Source of the DNA: Hetaerina americana
Lineage: Eukaryota > Arthropoda > Insecta > Odonata > Calopterygidae
Assembly (NCBI GenBank): GCA_022747635.1
Contig: JAKTNV010000009.1
Span: 26,855,122-26,919,121 of the forward strand
DNA: 64,000 bases
Reading direction: 5' to 3'
Positions within the stretch are counted from its first letter, which is position 1, and every line of letters starts with the position of its first letter. The position numbers were made by a program, and so were the translations under genes. Shown piece after piece: positions 59,246-64,000 of this stretch. A model generated the notes under the pieces. That model worked only from the letters and a program-made list of their open reading frames with translations, searched no databases and was not told where the DNA came from.

Positions 59246-59926
59246 GTTTTTTTCCCAGCCAGATCTGGGCAGACCTCCCTTACCTTCCTCTCGGACCTTA
59301 GAGCACCTCCCTTAAACTGTGCCGAAGTGAGGAAGCATCATTGTCATTTGTCGTTCAATCCTTAGATCGTTTGACTGCAGCCATCCATCCTACCCTATCT
59401 GATGCTAATTGGCTTACTTCCTTGTATTTTTTCAATGTACTTTCTTCGTTATTTGGGCCATGTATTTATCCCTTGGCCTTCTTCTTGGTACTTTTCCCTC
59501 TATTTATCCCTCTGTTATATTCTTTACAATTCATTGTGCTTTAGGGTGTGGCTAATCCATATGGTTCTTTTTTTTCTATGATATTCCTTAAGGTCCATTC
59601 ATCGTCTATTCTTCTGTATACTAATTCATTTCTTATTTAATCCGTACATTTGATCTTAAGCATTCTCCGGCACCAGGTTTCGAAGGCTCCTAGTCTTTTC
59701 TGGTCTATTTTTCCGATGGTCCATTCTTTTGATCCATAGAGTGCCATGCTCCATATGAATGTTTTCACGATTGTTTCCTCGTCTGTAGTTCTATCATCTT
59801 TGAAAGCAGCAGTTGTCTTCTCATTGTGCTTTCATTGTGGCATTTCACTTAGCTTGAGCTATTCTTCGCTTGATGTCTGTAGTACTCCTGCCGTCCCATG
59901 TGATGGTACCTCCAAGCTAGCGCTGA
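59246..59926 (-). mobile_element. 5'-truncated LINE with decayed reverse-transcriptase C-terminus
   Basis: On the minus strand the following motifs appear in family order: GTITWDGRSTTDIKRRIAQA (about 59860-59920), IVKTFIWSMALYGSKEWTI (about 59720-59775), KRLGAFETWCRRMLKIKCTD (about 59640-59705), RNELVYRRIDDEWTLRNIIE (about 59570-59635), and finally SQLASDRVGWMAAVKRSKD ending at a stop at 59355-59357. They match the thumb and C-terminal region of arthropod non-LTR retrotransposon proteins (YLGS.IT.DG, RRIA.AK, WS.ALYGSETWT, EAFE.WC.RRMLKI.WTD, W..AV). The frame has several stops and at least one frameshift near 59820. A 3' untranslated part runs to an A-run (T on the plus strand) at 59246-59253, the likely 3' tail. 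It is non-functional. Confidence 0.85.
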
Positions 59927-60400
59927 GGACGCTTATCCTGACTTTAAATATTCGAGAATATAAACCTTCGCTTCATCTAGTGTCGTAAGGGCTTTTGATT
60001 TGATAACATTTGCGACTTACGTAATCCCATTGACATTAGTTATTATGGAATCTTCCTTAGGTTCCCGGTTAGTTGATCCCGACATCGCATAGAATGCGTT
60101 ACTTACATTCTTGTTGGCAGTGGCGTTTGATGTAATGCATTTTGTGTGTCTCGTAAACCTCCACGAGGATGTTTCCACTACGGGTCTCAAATACAGGAAT
60201 GAAGGTACGTTTCGGCCGCGTAATAGGCATAACCTCCTACAGATTGTTTCCCTCGAGTTTGCACACCTTTTGCCATTGCTCTAGCTTCCTCCGACGTGCA
60301 TGCTTTTTATAGGGGAAGTGGAGAAGAGAAGGGTAAGCGTGCGAAACCCTTGGAAGGAGGTTTGATTGTTTTTCGTGCGAATCCAGCGAAGTCGGGGCTA
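59927..60400. other. Non-coding stretch, possibly further decayed LINE
   Basis: The 5' continuation of the LINE (59927-60000) may contain KSKALTTLDEAKVYILEYLK on the minus strand, but I cannot align it with confidence. The rest is unrecognised. Confidence 0.35.
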
Positions 60401-60700
60401 AATCGTGCTAAATAGGGGCCGCCGGATAGGAGGATGGCCGGGGAGGAGGGAGAGAGATAGAACGATTGTAGGAGAGAGAGAGATCAGATGGGTAGTCTGA
60501 ACGGACCGGCGGACGCATAAATTTCCTCCGAGCGTCTTTTGTGTGTGTGTGTGTGTGTGGGGGGGGATCCGTGTGCATATACGCGTTTGTAGGAGAGCTT
60601 TGTGAGGGAGGTGTGGAAGGGGCGGTGTGTGTGAGGCCGGCGGGGTGGGGGGATGGCAGGAGGAGGAGGGGGTGAGGAGGGTTTGACAGCACGGAGATAG
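60401..60700. repeat. GA-rich tract with (TG)n-G9 repeat
   Basis: Purine-rich sequence with a GA run near 60470-60482, a (TG)9 repeat at 60540-60558 running into nine G, and dense G runs at about 60600-60680 with quadruplex potential. Minus-strand frames (Pro/Ser/Thr/His-rich) are artefacts. Confidence 0.75.
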
Positions 60701-61110
60701 CGGGAAGGAAGTGTAATGGCCGAGGAGATGGTATTACACGGCAGATACGGACTTCGGCGGGGATTGGGGCCTCGAGGGGCGGCGAAAATTTCCTTTGTGG
60801 GCAGGTTAAGCATTCCGTCGTCTTTCGGTTGTTTCAATCCCGAAAGCTCTCTAATGAAGTCTATTCCGTAGCTGCGGACTCGTAACGACTAATCTCTTAC
60901 GTCTCAGAAACCATCTCTTTTTTTCCTCAGGGTGGAAGTTACGGATTTTGAGGACATTCCTTTATAGTGTGCGGCACTAACAAACCTTATCTGAAATTGT
61001 GCCACTAATTAATCAAGGGTGGCAGATTGAATTTTCCATGTTATTTGGTGCAGAAGTTTATGGACGTTGGTGTTTTCAGTTTTTGGTGAAAGAAACTTTG
61101 GAACGAGTCA
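60701..61110. other. Non-coding stretch
   Basis: No recognised feature. Confidence 0.5.
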
Positions 61111-61114
61111 CCAG

Positions 61115-61193
61115 CTGGCTGTGGTTTTCAAGTCGGTAGAGCATCGGCGTGGCAGTCGTCAGGTTTCTTTTTAGAATCTCCCTCGAGCATGGT
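61115..61193 (+). mobile_element. Probable tRNA-derived SINE head
   Basis: TTTCAAGTCGGTAGAGC at 61126-61142 closely matches a canonical tRNA D arm (GCTCAGTCGGTAGAGC, box A). It is followed by ATCGGCGTGGCAGTCG in the anticodon region, and TTAGAATCTCCCTCG at 61171-61185 sits where the B box and T arm belong, with the B box degraded. Size and order fit a tRNA-like unit of about 70 nt. It is too degraded to be a functional tRNA gene. No clear body or target-site duplication was defined. Confidence 0.5.
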
Positions 61194-62975
61194 GATTGTT
61201 TATTATTGAATTTGTCGCTTAGGATGAATAACGATATGATGTATAGTTATATTAATATTCGTACACCAAATATGTTCTGCTTTTACGAACCACACAAACG
61301 GATGATATATAATTAGCTATCAGTAAAGCCTTGAAAATAAATGAGTATGATTAGATAATCTTTTTTATGGACTTTTCTACGTTTCTCTAATTTATTTTTC
61401 ATTGTGTGTGCTGGGGAATGGAATCTTAGGATGCCTAAGTGAGATGTCAAAATTGGAAGGGGAAATATTTAAAGTAGAAAAACGTTGGAAGTTGTTACAG
61501 GAAGGATTTAAGTTAAGCAAGCGGATAGGGAAAAGAAAGGGAAAACATATTTTGGATGGAATGTACAAGTTTGCAAATTATTACCTACTTTAGAAGGTAA
61601 AATTATTGGGTAAATGATATTTCTCGTATATTTCTCAGCATTCTTCCAGAGATTACGTTGTAATTACTTCAGTTTTCAGGGTTGGTTAAAAAGTAAAATC
61701 TGCGTACTAGACATCAGATAATAGTAAATGTAAAATATTTCTAATTTATTTTATACACATTTCTACGAGTCAATATCTCCTTATTTATTCTGGCACTGCA
61801 TTTATTGTACCTGTAGGACGAGGAATTTAACTTCAGACGTCGAGTCACTTCAAAAATTTCACGAAAGAGCAATTCTTGCGGGTTGACAAAGTACTTTTTG
61901 GAGCATGTGTGGGCCACAATGAGGTGAATAGTAAAGCGTTAATTGTGATTCATCGAGGGAGAATGGAAAGGAACGTGACGACGGCGAAACGGAGCAGGTA
62001 AGCGACAGTCGAGAGGAATGGGTGGTAGTTCCCTTTTCTGCCGGTAGAGGAGAAACTGCTCGGGCCATTTCGTTGGATGAGAGCGGGAAGGTAAACATAT
62101 TTTGAAATTAAATTCCCCCCTCCCCTCGGTGTAATACAACGCACGAATTGCGTCCATTTTTGCATTTATGTTCATTGCATTGTAATTATGAAATTAAAAC
62201 TGTAGAAAGTCCCCGGAGAAAGACTTCTCAATCGTGAATTTAAAACTAACATATTCTAAATCGTCAAAATCTCGGACTTAACTAAATCGTTATGTAAACG
62301 AGAATTAGTGATCATCTTTTATTTTTTGGGTTTTAAATTGACACGTATCACTTCATCTCCTTCGCGGTAACAATGTGTATCCCAGGTAGGTGGGATGAAG
62401 TAGATGGAGTAAAAGTTTTCTCGTACGTTAAACAGAATCCGCTCAGACCAAACAATATACTTTCAAAACGTATGATATATTTTCAAAATTCTACATTAAT
62501 GTAGACAAATATAATACAGATTTTTCCTTTTTTCTTTCTGTCCTTTCTTGTCAATAAAGGCGCGGTATTCATGTGAAATTTCACTTCCGGACGGAGTCGT
62601 GGTTGGTCTGAAATAGTTAATTGTCTTTGAGAAATGATTGCGCGCCACGGCTCTGCTTTACGATCACATAACCTTTGGAAATCTAGGTGGTTGAAAGCAT
62701 GAGAGGTGCTTAATTTTAAGGAGTGGAAAAAACTCTAAATCAATTCGTTTTCACGAGACTTCCTTGTCAAGTCTCCGTCGGGAGAGATATACGTTAACAC
62801 GAAGTGTATCGTCTTTTATGTTTTTTATTATATCGGTCGGGAAGCATCCGTCTACGAGTTCTTGATATTTATGATTGGTCATGATGTAGGGAGGGTGAAG
62901 AAAGCGGTGGGCTGAACCCTGACCTCTCCCGTCCGAAGCCGCAGAACCTGGCCGTAGTAAAAAAAGAGAGACGGA
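61194..62975. other. AT-rich non-coding stretch
   Basis: A perfect 16-bp palindrome, TCTACATTAATGTAGA, lies at 62490-62505. A 14-bp word close to ATATACTTTCAAAA is repeated just upstream (about 62456 and 62476). No gene recognised. Confidence 0.55.
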
Positions 62976-62979
62976 ATGG

Positions 62980-64000
62980 TTACGAGGGGGGGGGGGGTAA
63001 ACATGGGCACTCGCATAAATGAATTGAAAGGTCCGTATTTTGGCGTGTCATAACGCCCTTCTCGGAGGGCGCGGCGGGAAGTTTCTCGCGTGGGTGGGTG
63101 CAAGCGTTTGAAGGTCAGCGCAACGTAATAATGCACGCCACCCAACCGCGGCCGGGTTTCTGGATGGGGAGGGGATCGAGAAAAAGCGGTGCAGAGGTTA
63201 AGTGCTTCGGGAACCAATTTGGGAAAGGTGAAAGGGGTTAAGAGGCCCTTTTTATTATTAAAACCTTGCTTAACCCTTTTTCATAATTCACTCCCCCGTT
63301 CTCTCCTGAATTCGTCATGTGCAGGCCGAAAGAGACTTTCCCAGTCTCTCTCCCAAACCGGAAATATTCTGAAAGTTAATTTAAAAGCATTCAGTGGGAT
63401 TATTCCAAGAGGAAATCTTTACTTTTAATCCTGTCAAGTCGCTTTGAGTAATTACTGCAAAAAGTTCAAATCCTGTAATCGATATGCCTCCCTCTTTCCT
63501 TATTGACAGGATATTCTCTCATATTAATGGTTTATGGTTTAAAACCCTCTATGGATTCTGTGATAGAGAAAAAGGTTGTTGACAAGGCCGGGCATTTCTT
63601 CGTAATATTCAAATGCACGTCATAAGCTGTCTCAAGTGTCTAGTTACATTTTACCTCTGTTTTAAATTGAACTGGTGTGCCTCTTGAATTATTCACTCAA
63701 TCAGCAAAGACCTTTTAAAAATCCATGTGTATTGAGTGGCACGGCGCCATATTATTGATTGAAGCTTTAATGTGCGGTATATAATGAATTTTGTTTCCTC
63801 AGTCTAGTGGGGTCAAGTTAATTCCTTTAGGTCAAGGAAAATAGCGGCGCTAACAAGCGTCAGAAGGAGAAGAAATGGTAATTCCGAGATTAATTCCAAT
63901 TTGAGTGAACAGAGATTCCATGAACTGCAAAGAGCGACTTAACCAATCCCGGGTATATCTCTTATTCTTAAAAAAGATTTCCTTTCTCACATATTATATC
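62980..64000. other. Non-coding end of window
   Basis: A 12-G run lies at 62986-62997. An imperfect 12-bp inverted repeat (AAAGGGGTTAAG at 63231-63242, CTTAACCCTTTT at 63269-63280) is the only other structure noted. Open frames are unrecognised. Confidence 0.5.

Noticed and set aside
1..64000. CRISPR arrays, bacterial operons, rRNA genes, intact tRNA genes or viral genomes
   Set aside because: No regularly spaced direct repeats, no compact gene layout, no rRNA-like blocks, no cloverleaf with both boxes intact outside the SINE, and no recognisable viral protein in any frame.

Overview
The window looks like deep non-coding DNA (intergenic or intronic) from a large, repeat-containing animal genome, most likely an arthropod and plausibly an insect. 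The reasons are that there is no dense gene content on either strand, stop codons are frequent in all six frames, and AT-rich stretches alternate with polypurine/polypyrimidine and CpG-rich islands. It also carries decayed eukaryotic mobile elements: a tRNA-derived SINE, C-terminal ends of non-LTR (LINE) reverse transcriptases, and a fossil of a pogo/Tigger-type DDE transposase. I cannot name the species. I recognise no intact protein-coding gene, rRNA, intact tRNA, CRISPR array, operon or virus. The longest open frames lie in low-complexity CT/GA tracts or are no longer than chance predicts.

Layout. 1-6190 is plain non-coding sequence with one R-to-Y (purine-rich to pyrimidine-rich) patch at 3000-3420. 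6194-6520 (minus) is the transposase fossil. 7280-7990 is GC-rich and is followed by the best-defined element, a tRNA-derived SINE at 8182-8467 flanked by an 11/12-bp target-site duplication. 11.2-13.8 kb, 16.35-17.13 kb, 18.64-19.1 kb and 21.4-22.2 kb are GC- or pyrimidine-rich islands. 24.98-25.17 kb is a sharply bounded CpG island. 26032-26082 is a perfect 23-bp inverted repeat. 29109-29418 is a LINE 3' end next to a (TA)25 microsatellite. 30.59-30.79 kb is a cluster of hairpins, including one with precursor-microRNA-like geometry. 31.2-31.8, 34.5-35.0, 38.0-38.3, 39.1-39.7 and 42.8-43.6 kb are further purine/pyrimidine or G-rich tracts. 40796-40881 holds three consecutive hairpins. 50.65-50.93 kb is CpG-rich. 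51115-51206 and 59246-59926 are LINE remnants. Degenerate tRNA-like SINE heads lie near 17.6, 22.6, 53.4 and 61.1 kb.

A short hairpin-bearing repeat of about 45 bp recurs at least five times in the same orientation (15.87, 22.94, 30.59, 44.73 and 47.79 kb), with a possible weak sixth copy inverted at 10.44 kb. Three open frames with protein-like composition (41.0, 45.0 and 46.9 kb) could be exons but match nothing I recognise. No functional pathway can be assembled. The unexplained structure lies in the hairpins and the purine-to-pyrimidine switch tracts.
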